From the NCBI GenBank assembly GCA_905171695.1, contig LR991653.1, positions 896,258 through 960,257 on the forward strand: a stretch of DNA of 64,000 nucleotides. Reading direction: 5' to 3'. Shown here piece after piece: positions 26,589 through 34,126 of this stretch (its first letter is position 1; every line of letters begins with the position of its first letter). The translations under genes and the position numbers were made by a program. This stretch comes from Candidatus Methanoperedentaceae archaeon GB37. Its GTDB lineage: Archaea > Halobacteriota > Methanosarcinia > Methanosarcinales > EX4572-44. Under the pieces are notes generated by a model. The model was not told where the DNA came from, searched no databases, and saw only the letters and a list, made by a program, of their open reading frames with translations.

Positions 26589-26886
26589 GTCCACTTAACA
26601 TAAACACCACCTCAACCGATTATAATAAAGCATGAAGAGCTTACAGAACAAATTCCAGTTTTTAACAGGATTAAAAGAGATAATTTAGCAGAAGAATATC
26701 TTTATTCTCTGCTTTAGTGTTGCATGAAATCTTTTGGGTGGATTTCATGCGAGTTTCAGATTTTCAATCTGAAACAAGGAGAACGCTGATTCAACCAGGC
26801 TTCTCTCTTTGAAAGGACTGATCGCTCAAATTCCAGATCCAGGCTTTTCAGCGCATCTATAAGCGAAGGGAGTTTTATCAACGAAG
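26589..26886 (-). mobile_element. Decayed IS6-like element, 3' part only
   Basis: The right end GTCCACTTAACATAAACACC at 26589 and the following 290 bases are almost identical to 34693-34980. On the reverse strand a fragment of the DDE C-terminus is recognisable (LDLEFERSV-like, shared with 55475-55500), broken by stops. Two perfect small palindromes lie inside: TTTCAGATTTTCAATCTGAAA in three pieces around 26755, and CATGAAATC ... GATTTCATG around 26724-26750. The left end and most of the transposase are gone. Confidence 0.7.
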
Positions 26887-26892
26887 AGAAAG

Positions 26893-26904
26893 AAATATAT
26901 ATAA
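26893..26904 (+). promoter_or_regulatory. Archaeal TATA box of the secreted-protein gene at 26924
   Basis: AAATATATATAA is centred about 25 bases before the GTG at 26924. This is the usual TATA-to-start distance in archaea, so transcription probably begins at or within a few bases of the start codon (leaderless mRNA). Confidence 0.5.
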
Positions 26905-26923
26905 TGCAATCCTCATAGAAAAC

Positions 26924-27397
26924 GTGAGATCTCTTCGACCCAGTGTGGTTCTCATAATCGGGGCTCTTCTATTGATATCACTCCTGCCTCTCGCATCAGC
27001 GTCTGGAGTATCTGATGAAACATTCTTCAAGGAGCTCGGTCAATGGGCAGATGCGTACAATGACTACATCGATAATCTACCTCCACCTCTGCAGCATGTA
27101 AAGGGTAAAGAGTATATAAATTGCGAGATCACAATGAGTAATGATAGGACGACGAGAATCGGTGTGATCTTCAGTGGCCCAAGAGTTATCTGCCTTCAGA
27201 AGGGTCCATTCGTTAAGCCTTCAGCCACGGTCTTGATGAAGGAGAAGACGATGCGAGAGATAATCAGATCAGACTCGCCGGTTAAGGCGGTTGCAGAGGC
27301 ATTAAGGAACGGCGATATCACCTATCAAGCAGATGGATGGAAAAATAGGATCAAGTACTGGCTCTTTGAACGGATGATTATGAGATCGATCGGGTGA
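26924..27397 (+). CDS. Small secreted protein, possibly SCP2-like
   Basis: 157 residues from the GTG at 26924. Residues 1-26 are a clear signal peptide (SVVLIIGALLLISLLPLASA). The mature part has alternating strands and helices ending in KEKTMREIIRSDSPVKAVAEAL and GDITYQADGWKNRIKYWLFE; this helix-strand ending recalls sterol-carrier (SCP2) domains, but I am not certain. No lipobox or C-terminal anchor. Probably exported and soluble. Confidence 0.7.
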   Translation: MRSLRPSVVLIIGALLLISLLPLASASGVSDETFFKELGQWADAYNDYIDNLPPPLQHVKGKEYINCEITMSNDRTTRIGVIFSGPRVICLQKGPFVKPSATVLMKEKTMREIIRSDSPVKAVAEALRNGDITYQADGWKNRIKYWLFERMIMRSIG

Positions 27398-27461
27398 TTA
27401 TCACCAGTTCCACCTTCTTCCGTCCATCTATGATCGATATGGATGGATGGAGACCTCCGCA

Positions 27462-28607
27462 TTATGTGACTATGCTCTCGATGCGATTCAGGTTTATTGC
27501 GCGGCGCACTTCGTGTGCAACTCGTCTTCCTGTGCTCATCTCTCTTCGCCAGAGTGCGTTTCCGTATGGGTGGCCGATCGATACGTGCACGTTTGTTCCG
27601 CCGCCGATGCGTGGTGCAACGTCGTAGATGTAGAAGTTCAGGTCTTTGTCGACGCATGTCTGGAGGCAGAATGGTCCTATGATTCCTGGTTCATAGTACT
27701 TCTTGGTTGCTCTCACGTATCTCTCGGCCAGTTCGAAGGCGCTTTCGAGGAGTGATTCTCGGAGTGTTGCTGTGTTGTGTCCGCATACGGTGTACTCTGG
27801 CATTATCTGGGTCTTGGGGAGGCTCATCTGTTGTGGTGCTGGGAGTCTGACGTGTCCATCAAGGCTTGTTTCGAACCGCCAGTCAACTCCGAGGAGTTCA
27901 ACGCATTGGTCGAGTGGTGAGTAGAAGAAGTCGAGGTTGAAGACGGGTCCTATGATATATCGCTCAATTCTGGCATGATCAAGGTCTTTCTCTGTGATGA
28001 TTCCCTGTTTTATGAGGACGAGTGATTTCTCAAGGTATTCCTGGTAGCTTGCTGCTGTGAAGAAGCCACGTTCGAGCCTCTTCACTGCGTGGGGGAGCTT
28101 GATGATGGCGAGTTCGTCGATCTCTTCGGGACTGTTCAGCTTCTCTGGATATGGCAGTCCAGCGCGTTCAAGTAACCAGTAATAGTCGCGCTCGTATCCG
28201 CGTTCTTCGCTTCGGAGGAGGTTTCTGCTGCCGATTATCGGTACACGAAAGTCGTTCTCAATGGCATCGATGCCACAGTAGGTTGTGAAAGAGCGATTCG
28301 GTACAAAGAGGACGTTCTCCTCGACCAGTTTTCTCTGGTTCTCTGGCTTCAGCACGTCATCGAACCGCTCGTATATCAGAGCCTCGTCCACCACTCCACG
28401 GAGATGCCCATCGATAGAGCGCTGCGACTTGAAGTACTTCGAGTAGGTCTTATCGCGCCCCTTTTGACAGATTGCGAGTGTGGGGAGAGCTTCAGAGACC
28501 GCGCCGTCACACACGTCAAGGGCAGAGTGTGATGCCACGACACCGATCTTTATATTGTCATAATCGTAGGTCTCAAGAAGTTCAGTGATGCTGCTTCGCT
28601 CGATCAT
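27462..28607 (-). CDS. purP: FAICAR synthetase (formate-dependent), PurP
   Basis: 381 residues, the usual length for archaeal PurP. It uses ATP and formate to formylate AICAR, the archaeal replacement for one half of PurH. Family landmarks: IGVVASHSALDVCDGA near the N-terminus, SRNLLRSEERGYERDYYWLLERAG, FNLDFFYSPL, ELLGVDWRFETSLDG and APRIGGGTNVHVSIGHPYG. ATP-grasp fold. ATG start. It lies directly downstream of cassette array 1 on the same strand. Confidence 0.95.
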   Translation of the reverse strand: MIERSSITELLETYDYDNIKIGVVASHSALDVCDGAVSEALPTLAICQKGRDKTYSKYFKSQRSIDGHLRGVVDEALIYERFDDVLKPENQRKLVEENVLFVPNRSFTTYCGIDAIENDFRVPIIGSRNLLRSEERGYERDYYWLLERAGLPYPEKLNSPEEIDELAIIKLPHAVKRLERGFFTAASYQEYLEKSLVLIKQGIITEKDLDHARIERYIIGPVFNLDFFYSPLDQCVELLGVDWRFETSLDGHVRLPAPQQMSLPKTQIMPEYTVCGHNTATLRESLLESAFELAERYVRATKKYYEPGIIGPFCLQTCVDKDLNFYIYDVAPRIGGGTNVHVSIGHPYGNALWRREMSTGRRVAHEVRRAINLNRIESIVT

Positions 28608-28680
28608 ACAATAGGTCTTATAATTGGAAGCTATAAAGAGTTGCCGTTTATATTTGGAAGATTTATCTTTCTATTTATAC

Positions 28681-28765
28681 CTCTAACGGTTGGCGGACAT
28701 ACGAAGTTCGGCTTTGCCGAATTTGGGCGTAACTAAGCGTAGCCGTATGTCCGCTGTTATCGGAA
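28681..28765 (-). repeat. attC-like recombination site of cassette 2 (array 1)
   Basis: Read on the minus strand: R'' TTCCGATAAC (28765-28756), L'' arm GCGGACATACG, a variable part with the shared core GCCCAAATT...CCGAACTTC, L' arm CGTATGTCCGC (perfect 11-base complement of L''), then R' GTTAGAG (28687-28681). R'' is the inverse complement of the first ten bases of its own cassette (GTTATCGGAA at 29855-29846). That relationship is expected when a circular cassette with one attC integrates between G and TT. Confidence 0.75.
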
Positions 28766-28779
28766 GTTCCGCATATCAC

Positions 28780-29817
28780 CTATTTTACCTCCAGCATATC
28801 ACCATGATATCCGCATCTTTCAAGAAGTTTACGAGCGTTGGTTATGCAACTTGCGGTGCTATAATTGGTTTCAATGTATAAACCATTGGATAATCTCTTC
28901 GGTGCTCTAAAATCATCTCCATATCTATGTTTAGGTTGAATGTTTACCAAATTTCTCTTATGCCCGCTTGCGATAGGACAATTTTCCCTTCTTAATCTAC
29001 CTTTTCTGATTAACCACTCCGCAGTATTTACTAAAATGTCATACGAGTTCCTGATCTCATAGATATCAGCTCCAATCTTTATTTTTCTTGGCTGAGCACC
29101 TCTCCCTTCTGTAGGCTCTGTAATTGGGATAGGTTCTATTACAGTTTCTTCTGTAGGAGAAATGAGTTCTTTTACCCTTTCTTTTATAAAATCTTCAATT
29201 TCTGTTTGCTCAAATTCATACTCTGGATACCCTTCTTTAATTAAACTTTCAAAAACAGGGATAAATCCTTTGACCAAATCTTTTGGCTCATCTAACAATG
29301 AATGCCAAATCTCATCCAATATCTGGAGTTTCTTTATAAGCTTCTCAATGTCATCAATATTATCTTTAGAGATTGTATTTAGTTTCCTTACACTTGCCGT
29401 CAGTTCATCATTTTCAATGTCAGTTTTCCAGACGATCCTTTCAGACATTGTTGTTCCTTCTTGAAAAGCCCTAAAAAGTATCCAAATCGCACCGTTTGTT
29501 AAAACCCCATATTTCATTCCCTCACCAAAACAATATTTAGCTAATTGACGGATGACTTCTCTTTGTTCTATGTCAACTGATAACTTCTTCGCTTCAATGA
29601 ACAAAACCTTCTTGTCTCCTTTCAAAAGAGAATAATCTGGAATACCTTCCTCAGTAGAGACATTTGGCTGTACTTCCTCTGGATTCTCAGTATCCCATCC
29701 TAAGCCTCTTAAAATGGGCTCGATTATCTGGCTCCTCACAGCCATCTCATTTTGCTCATAGAGAAAGTGATGTTTCTTCATTCTCTCAATGACCATTTCC
29801 AATGTTTCCTTAAGCAT
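28780..29817 (-). CDS. Restriction-type nuclease with HSDR_N-like domain
   Basis: 345 residues from the ATG at 29817 (AAGGTGAG 4-9 bases upstream). Residues about 20-120 resemble the N-terminal PD-(D/E)XK nuclease of type I restriction HsdR: MAVRSQIIEPILRGLGWD, EGIPDYSLLKGDKKVLFIEAKK (Asp ... Glu-x-Lys), YGVLTNGAIWILF. A helical middle follows, then a C-terminal domain (FRAPKRLSNGLYIETNYS ... LLERCGY) seen in stand-alone members. No helicase part. It is the sole gene of cassette 2, oriented toward its attC. A+T-rich relative to flanks. Likely an anti-phage or type IV-like restriction protein (inference). Confidence 0.8.
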   Translation of the reverse strand: MLKETLEMVIERMKKHHFLYEQNEMAVRSQIIEPILRGLGWDTENPEEVQPNVSTEEGIPDYSLLKGDKKVLFIEAKKLSVDIEQREVIRQLAKYCFGEGMKYGVLTNGAIWILFRAFQEGTTMSERIVWKTDIENDELTASVRKLNTISKDNIDDIEKLIKKLQILDEIWHSLLDEPKDLVKGFIPVFESLIKEGYPEYEFEQTEIEDFIKERVKELISPTEETVIEPIPITEPTEGRGAQPRKIKIGADIYEIRNSYDILVNTAEWLIRKGRLRRENCPIASGHKRNLVNIQPKHRYGDDFRAPKRLSNGLYIETNYSTASCITNARKLLERCGYHGDMLEVK

Positions 29818-29848
29818 TTTTCTCACCTTCTATCTTTTGCGGGATTTC

Positions 29849-29939
29849 CGATAACGTTTGGCAAACATACGAAGTTCGGCCTTGCCGAGTTTGGGCAAAG
29901 GTGTGAAGCACTGCAGCCGTATGTCCGATGTTATACGCC
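29849..29939 (-). repeat. attC-like recombination site of cassette 1 (array 1)
   Basis: Minus strand: R'' GGCGTATAAC (29939-29930), L'' arm CGGACATACG, core GCCCAAACT...CCGAACTTC, L' arm CGTATGTTTG, R' GTTATCG (29855-29849). Starting at R'', 17 bases (GTTATACGCCGTTTCGC, 29930-29946) recur perfectly and inverted at 31537-31553, the start of cassette 1. The core is shared with the site at 28681-28765. Confidence 0.78.
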
Positions 29940-29949
29940 GTTTCGCCCA

Positions 29950-30885
29950 TCATTTATTTCTTGCAGTAAATTCAAACAGTTTAGGGGATTTATATTCTAT
30001 TAAAAATTCTCTTATTCTTTTTTCTGCCAATTTTACATATTCTTCTTCTATGTCATATCCCACATAGTGCCTTCCCGTTTTTATTGCAGCAATTGCTGTT
30101 TGACCGCTTCCCATAAAGGGATCCAAAACTACCTCACCTTGATATGTGTAAAGCTGAATCAATCTATAAGGAAGCTCAACAGGGAAAGGAGCAGGATGTC
30201 CGACTTCTTTTGCCGATACCGCTGGAAATGTCCAGACACTTTTGGTAAACTCAAGAAATTCCTCCCTTGAGATTGTGCTTCTTCTTTTATTCATATTCTT
30301 CCTTGAAAACATCCCTTTTGAGAAGACTAAAATATATTCGTGGACATCTCGTAGAGTAGGATTTGCAGGAGAAAGCCAGCTACCCCATGCTGTTGAAGGG
30401 CTTGCAGAAGATGCTTTATTCCATATAATCTCACCTCTCATCAGAAAACCTAACTCAAACATATCTTTAGCAATAAATGCATGCAAAGGAATGTAAGGCT
30501 TCCTTCCTAAATTCGCTATATTGATGCATGCTCTACCTCCAGGCACAAGAACCCTGTAGACCTCTTTCCAGACCGTTTTTAAAAACGATAAATATTCTTT
30601 CAGTGTGAAATCCTCATCATACTCTTTTCCTACATTATAGGGTGGTGAAGTTACCATTAAATGAACGCTGTTATCAGGTAACTCTTCCATTTTTTCGGAG
30701 GATTTGCAAAAGATTTTATCTAAGAACTGCGGAGGGATGGGATTCTCCACATATTTAACCTTCTCTTCCTTAGGCAGTCCTTCATATAACTTGCTTGTGT
30801 AAAAAGGCGTGGAATCATGATTTATTCTGCCAGGAGAACCAAAGGAACTTGTCTTAGTTCCCTTTTTTCTTCTGTTATCTCTCAT
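29950..30885 (-). CDS. Site-specific DNA methyltransferase (TSPPY type)
   Basis: 311 residues. Catalytic motif IV TSPPYNVGKEYDEDF (about 81-95) marks an amino-methyltransferase (N4-cytosine or N6-adenine), and the AdoMet loop VLDPFMGSGQTAIAAI (about 250-265) comes after it, i.e. the beta-type motif order. AWGSWLSPANPTLRDVHEY is a further family hallmark. It starts one base after the stop of the upstream endonuclease gene and must protect against it. Both are in cassette 1, reading toward its attC. Confidence 0.9.
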   Translation of the reverse strand: MRDNRRKKGTKTSSFGSPGRINHDSTPFYTSKLYEGLPKEEKVKYVENPIPPQFLDKIFCKSSEKMEELPDNSVHLMVTSPPYNVGKEYDEDFTLKEYLSFLKTVWKEVYRVLVPGGRACINIANLGRKPYIPLHAFIAKDMFELGFLMRGEIIWNKASSASPSTAWGSWLSPANPTLRDVHEYILVFSKGMFSRKNMNKRRSTISREEFLEFTKSVWTFPAVSAKEVGHPAPFPVELPYRLIQLYTYQGEVVLDPFMGSGQTAIAAIKTGRHYVGYDIEEEYVKLAEKRIREFLIEYKSPKLFEFTARNK

Positions 30886-30886
30886 T

Positions 30887-31399
30887 TTAATCTTCCCTCC
30901 AGTAATCTACCCATCTTTTATAGGGATTATACTCAATTTTTGTCTTCTGCCAGTTTATCTCAATAACCTTAGATAAATTATCCTTAACTAAACTTGATAA
31001 AGCTTCTTTGGTTATCTCTACACCTCTTGGATTCGTGCCTGGCTTAGGGAGTTTAATATACCTATTTCTACCTATCCTATCAAAAAGTTTCCTTTGTGCC
31101 TCCACTGGAATGTAATAAAACCCTCCTACACTTCCCCAGTTAATTTGAATTAGTATAATATCGCAATGGGGATAATAAGTTTCTCTAAACTCCTTTGCCT
31201 TTTGTGCATCAACTGTCCATATGAGTTTAACTCCGCTAAATCCTTTTCCTGTAATTGTTTTTATGGAGACAGGTTCACCAAATAATTTTACATCAACTTC
31301 TGGTTCCGTAATTGGTATTTCTGTTTCTACATTTGCCTCTCCAAATTTATAGATAAGCAAAGAGATGATAATTCTTTCACGGAGAGAACCAACTTCCAT
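30887..31399 (-). CDS. ThaI-like type II restriction endonuclease, with in-frame TAG upstream
   Basis: 170 residues from the ATG at 31399. The pattern EPEVDVKLFGEPVSIKT (PD-(D/E)XK-like Asp ... Ile-Lys), VKLIWTVDAQKAKEF, CDIILIQINWGSVGGFYYIP matches what I recall of the ThaI family, which cuts CGCG. The same frame carries family-like sequence further upstream (SKLPYLFQLAELESSRAGKIG) back to an ATG at 31519, but codon 10 from that start is TAG (31490-31492). So the full 210-residue protein needs read-through; otherwise a truncated form starts at 31399. Recognition sequence not confirmed. Confidence 0.7.
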   Translation of the reverse strand: MEVGSLRERIIISLLIYKFGEANVETEIPITEPEVDVKLFGEPVSIKTITGKGFSGVKLIWTVDAQKAKEFRETYYPHCDIILIQINWGSVGGFYYIPVEAQRKLFDRIGRNRYIKLPKPGTNPRGVEITKEALSSLVKDNLSKVIEINWQKTKIEYNPYKRWVDYWRED

Positions 31400-31532
31400 C
31401 CCGATTTTTCCTGCTCTTGAACTCTCTAGCTCTGCAAGCTGAAATAAATACGGTAATTTGCTTTTAATCCTGTTTACAAGCTTTACATCCTAAAATATTT
31501 CCATTAATCTACTTGACATCTTTTATTTCTCC

Positions 31533-32690
31533 CTAAGCGAAACGGCGTATAACTCTCGTGGAGGAAGAACTGTTGCAACTGTTTAATATGTTATTCATGT
31601 ATTCTGTGATGGTTCTCAGTCGATCGAGGACCTCCTTGCGAGTTCTGCCACGTGAAAAGAGGGTTGTAAGAGGTCTGTTCTTCGCCATCAACGTTCCCTC
31701 TCTCGAGACGTCAGAGACGATGCCCTTCTTGTAGCATTCGAAGAGCATATCTGACTTTGCTTCATCGATCCAGATATCTTGTGCTGCAAAGAGGATAGCC
31801 TTTCCAGCAAATGCCCTGGCTCTCTGTCTCTCTGGGAGTATGCCAGAGAAGGAGTCAACGTGCATTGAGAATAGATTGATACCATAGGCTTCTTCCACGG
31901 TCTCAAGGGTGCCCTGGAAGCGTGGGTTCACCTCGAGAAGGACGAGCCCGTCTCTCCCGATCAGGAAGTCAACACCGTTCGAGCCGACGAGTCCGAGGTC
32001 AGATGCAACGAGTTCGGCAAGCTCTTCCATCAAGCTCACGTGCCTCCCGAGAAATGGTGTTATGTTGCCGGTATATGCGTACGGCATCTCTGTGAGCCAT
32101 GGGAATGATATCTGCTCGCTTGCGGCGATGCTACGTGCCTCGCCGTGAGACGCGATTAGCGAGATACTCACGGTCCTGCCATCGATGTACTCCTGTACGA
32201 TGAAGTCTCGGTGCGTACTCTTTGCATCTTCAAGCTCTTCGGAGCTTCGAATGAGCAGGTTTTCAACACCGCCAGCACCACGTCTCGGCTTTGCCATCAG
32301 AGGATAGTCCAGTTCGGATGGATCAACATCCTCGATGAGGTACGTCTCTGGGTGTGGAATGTCAAGCTTCCTCAGATACTCTGCGAGCCAGAGTTTATCA
32401 GAGACTCTCTCAAAGACCTTTGTATCGTTGTTGAGCACCGGAACATCTGTCTCCAGGTCCCATGACTCAAAGCCAGGTCCACGAACGATCGTATCATACT
32501 CAAAGTCATCCATCAGCTCTCTGATCTTCTCAGGAGAGGGGTCGTCTTCTTCGAATACCGCCACGCCATCTGCGATATCGAAGAGGTCCCGGTCGCCAAA
32601 GTGTTCTATCGAGAAGACGTTGTAGCCTGCGCGTTTCGCAGAGCGACAGATATGTCTCGTGTTATACCCTATGATGAGTATATCTCTCAT
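31533..32690 (-). CDS. ATP-grasp protein (COG2232-like) with C-terminus altered by cassette insertion
   Basis: 385 residues. N-terminal Rossmann-like part (DILIIGYNTRHICRSAKRAGYNVF), then an ATP-grasp domain: YPLMAKPRRGAGGVENLLI (Lys and Gly loop), FIVQEYIDGRTVSISLIA, and VDFLIGRDGLVLLEVNPRFQGT with the Mg-binding Glu and Asn. Related to biotin-carboxylase-like carboligases; the substrate is unknown. The last residues (TRVIRRFA, then TAG) are encoded by cassette DNA, since the array starts at 31553. Overlaps the Nif3-like gene upstream by four bases (ATGA). Confidence 0.82.
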   Translation of the reverse strand: MRDILIIGYNTRHICRSAKRAGYNVFSIEHFGDRDLFDIADGVAVFEEDDPSPEKIRELMDDFEYDTIVRGPGFESWDLETDVPVLNNDTKVFERVSDKLWLAEYLRKLDIPHPETYLIEDVDPSELDYPLMAKPRRGAGGVENLLIRSSEELEDAKSTHRDFIVQEYIDGRTVSISLIASHGEARSIAASEQISFPWLTEMPYAYTGNITPFLGRHVSLMEELAELVASDLGLVGSNGVDFLIGRDGLVLLEVNPRFQGTLETVEEAYGINLFSMHVDSFSGILPERQRARAFAGKAILFAAQDIWIDEAKSDMLFECYKKGIVSDVSREGTLMAKNRPLTTLFSRGRTRKEVLDRLRTITEYMNNILNSCNSSSSTRVIRRFA

Positions 32691-33427
32691 CGCTCTCTGA
32701 CTCCAACGATTGGCTCGTCGTCGATAAAGACTGTGTCGATCGGCAAACGCTCAGAGAGGCGCTTCATTCCAGGATTTTCGGTCGCATAATGCGTGGCATC
32801 GATGAGCGATAAGCCACGAGCCTGGGCATAGCGGATCGCGCTGTGGCGAAGCTCGCCTGATACGAGAACGTCCGCGTTCATTTCGCACGCCATATCGATG
32901 TACTTGCTTCCAAAGCCGCTTCCGCCAACAACCATCACGCGTTCAACGATGCCATCGCCGACCCACCTGACATGTGTCTCCAGACTCTCAGAGACAAGAG
33001 TTGCGAAGTCTTCAAGCTCGCAGGGGGTTTTAATCTCACCGATCCTGCCGATCTCGCATGCCTCAACATCTCTCAGTCTGAGGATCTCTGCGAGCACGTC
33101 ATTGATACCGCCTGGTGCACGATCGAGGTTGGTGTGCATAACGTAGAGAGATAGGTCGCTCAGAAGAGCGATCTTCAGTGAGCTCGATAGTGTCTGTGAG
33201 ATTCTGGTGAGAGGATCGAAGAAGAGGGTGTGATGGGTTATGAGAAGATCTGCGCCGATGCGCCCAGCCTCGCTTAGGACATGATCGGTCGGGTCGAGCG
33301 AGACCGCAACCCTCTCAACGTCACCCCCTCTATCAAGCACGAGACCGATTCGCCCCTCGTCAAGGTCAAGTGCCCCTTCAGGTGGCGCAATCTCTTCTAT
33401 GAGGGAGACGAACTCTGAGAGCCTCAT
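32687..33427 (-). CDS. Nif3-like dinuclear metal-binding protein
   Basis: 246 residues from the ATG at 33427 (MRLSEFVSLIEEIAPPEGA, the family start); the frame runs 42 residues further upstream without similarity. Metal-ligand motifs: LLITHHTLFF (two His, about 63-72), VMHTNLDRAPGGINDVLAE (His/Asp, about 95-113) and ATHYATENPGMKRL (His/Glu, about 217-230). It belongs to the Nif3/YbgI (GTP cyclohydrolase type 2-named) family, whose real function is unsettled. It lies between a phosphoesterase-fold gene and the ATP-grasp gene in one minus-strand operon. Confidence 0.9.
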   Translation of the reverse strand: MRLSEFVSLIEEIAPPEGALDLDEGRIGLVLDRGGDVERVAVSLDPTDHVLSEAGRIGADLLITHHTLFFDPLTRISQTLSSSLKIALLSDLSLYVMHTNLDRAPGGINDVLAEILRLRDVEACEIGRIGEIKTPCELEDFATLVSESLETHVRWVGDGIVERVMVVGGSGFGSKYIDMACEMNADVLVSGELRHSAIRYAQARGLSLIDATHYATENPGMKRLSERLPIDTVFIDDEPIVGVRER

Positions 33428-33455
33428 GGTGATAATCGAGACAACCTCTATCGTA

Positions 33456-33983
33456 TTAAAGATTAGTGGCGTTGATATACTCACAGACCCTGCCGCTGCA
33501 GACGATGAGCCGTATATCGAGGCTATCGCCATCGATGCAGATCTGCATGGCACTCGGGATGGACATCCGCGGGAGAGTCGGGCTCCCTGGGCAGATCGTG
33601 GTCACAACACCCTTATCCACGCGTGGCCTGTGCAGGTATCCATGTATCAGGAGATCAACACCCATCTCCCTTGCAAGATATCCCATACCGATAGCATCGC
33701 TCACATGCCGACCACTGTGGATAACACCGATGGAGAGATCTTCCACGTGAACGACTGTGCTCCAATCAAGCTTCTCCTGCAGCTCCACAGAGTCCTCAGC
33801 CCCGGCGACTGCTACAAGCTCTCCCAGCTCCAAGAACTCCTCGTATGCTTCAATGCTCGTGAACGAGCCAGCATGAACGAGCAGATCTGACCTTTCGATC
33901 AGATCGATGAGACTTCTCGGCAGCAGACTCCTGAGAGGCTTGTCCACGATATGCGTGTCAGCGATGGCGATCACAGTCTTCAT
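33456..33983 (-). CDS. YfcE/MJ0936-type phosphoesterase fold, metal site degenerate
   Basis: 175 residues. The fold and order of the calcineurin-like family are plain (VIAIADTHIVDK, LLVHAGSFTS, VAGAEDSVEL, GVIHSGRHV, LLIHGYLHRP), but several metal ligands are changed. Asp of the HxGD motif is Ser, Asn of GNxD is Ala, and the GHTH motif reads GYLH. Only the first Asp-x-His and single histidines remain. It may be non-catalytic or bind another ligand. ATG start; 28 bases before the Nif3-like gene on the same strand. Confidence 0.8.
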   Translation of the reverse strand: MKTVIAIADTHIVDKPLRSLLPRSLIDLIERSDLLVHAGSFTSIEAYEEFLELGELVAVAGAEDSVELQEKLDWSTVVHVEDLSIGVIHSGRHVSDAIGMGYLAREMGVDLLIHGYLHRPRVDKGVVTTICPGSPTLPRMSIPSAMQICIDGDSLDIRLIVCSGRVCEYINATNL

Positions 33984-34072
33984 AGCCGCATCTCAAAACT
34001 TCAGCATATTCGGCTACTCCATACTACATATATGTTGCCTGTGGGCAAGCTGTGGGAGAGCAATAGGCAAAG

Positions 34073-34081
34073 ATTATAAAT
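34073..34081 (+). promoter_or_regulatory. TATA box of the archaeoflavoprotein gene
   Basis: ATTATAAAT, about 46-54 bases before the GTG at 34127, in the 128-base divergent interval from the phosphoesterase gene. The distance allows a short leader of about 25 bases. Confidence 0.45.
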
Positions 34082-34126
34082 GATGCCTGTGAGAAGGAAT
34101 GGCAGGCTCTCTTGGTCGGTGGTTGC

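Larger units (their letters stand above)
28687..31553 (-). mobile_element. Integron-like cassette array 1 (two cassettes, no integrase)
   Basis: Cassette 1 (31553 to 29855) carries endonuclease plus methyltransferase; cassette 2 (29855 to 28687) carries the HSDR_N-type nuclease. Each ends in an attC-like site, and each begins with bases that are the inverse complement of its own R'' box (17 of 17 and 10 of 10). All genes read toward their attC. The insertion point is a GTT in the 3' end of the ATP-grasp gene at 31533-32690. Removing the array would rejoin CCACGAGA with GTTAGAGG and give a different C-terminus. No tyrosine recombinase is present in the window. Confidence 0.72.

Noticed and set aside
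28681-31553. Explaining array 1 as a transposon with terminal inverted repeats
   Set aside because: The 17-bp inverted match joins the start and the R'' box of one cassette, not the outer ends of the whole array; a second, different match exists for the next cassette, and no transposase or target duplication is seen.
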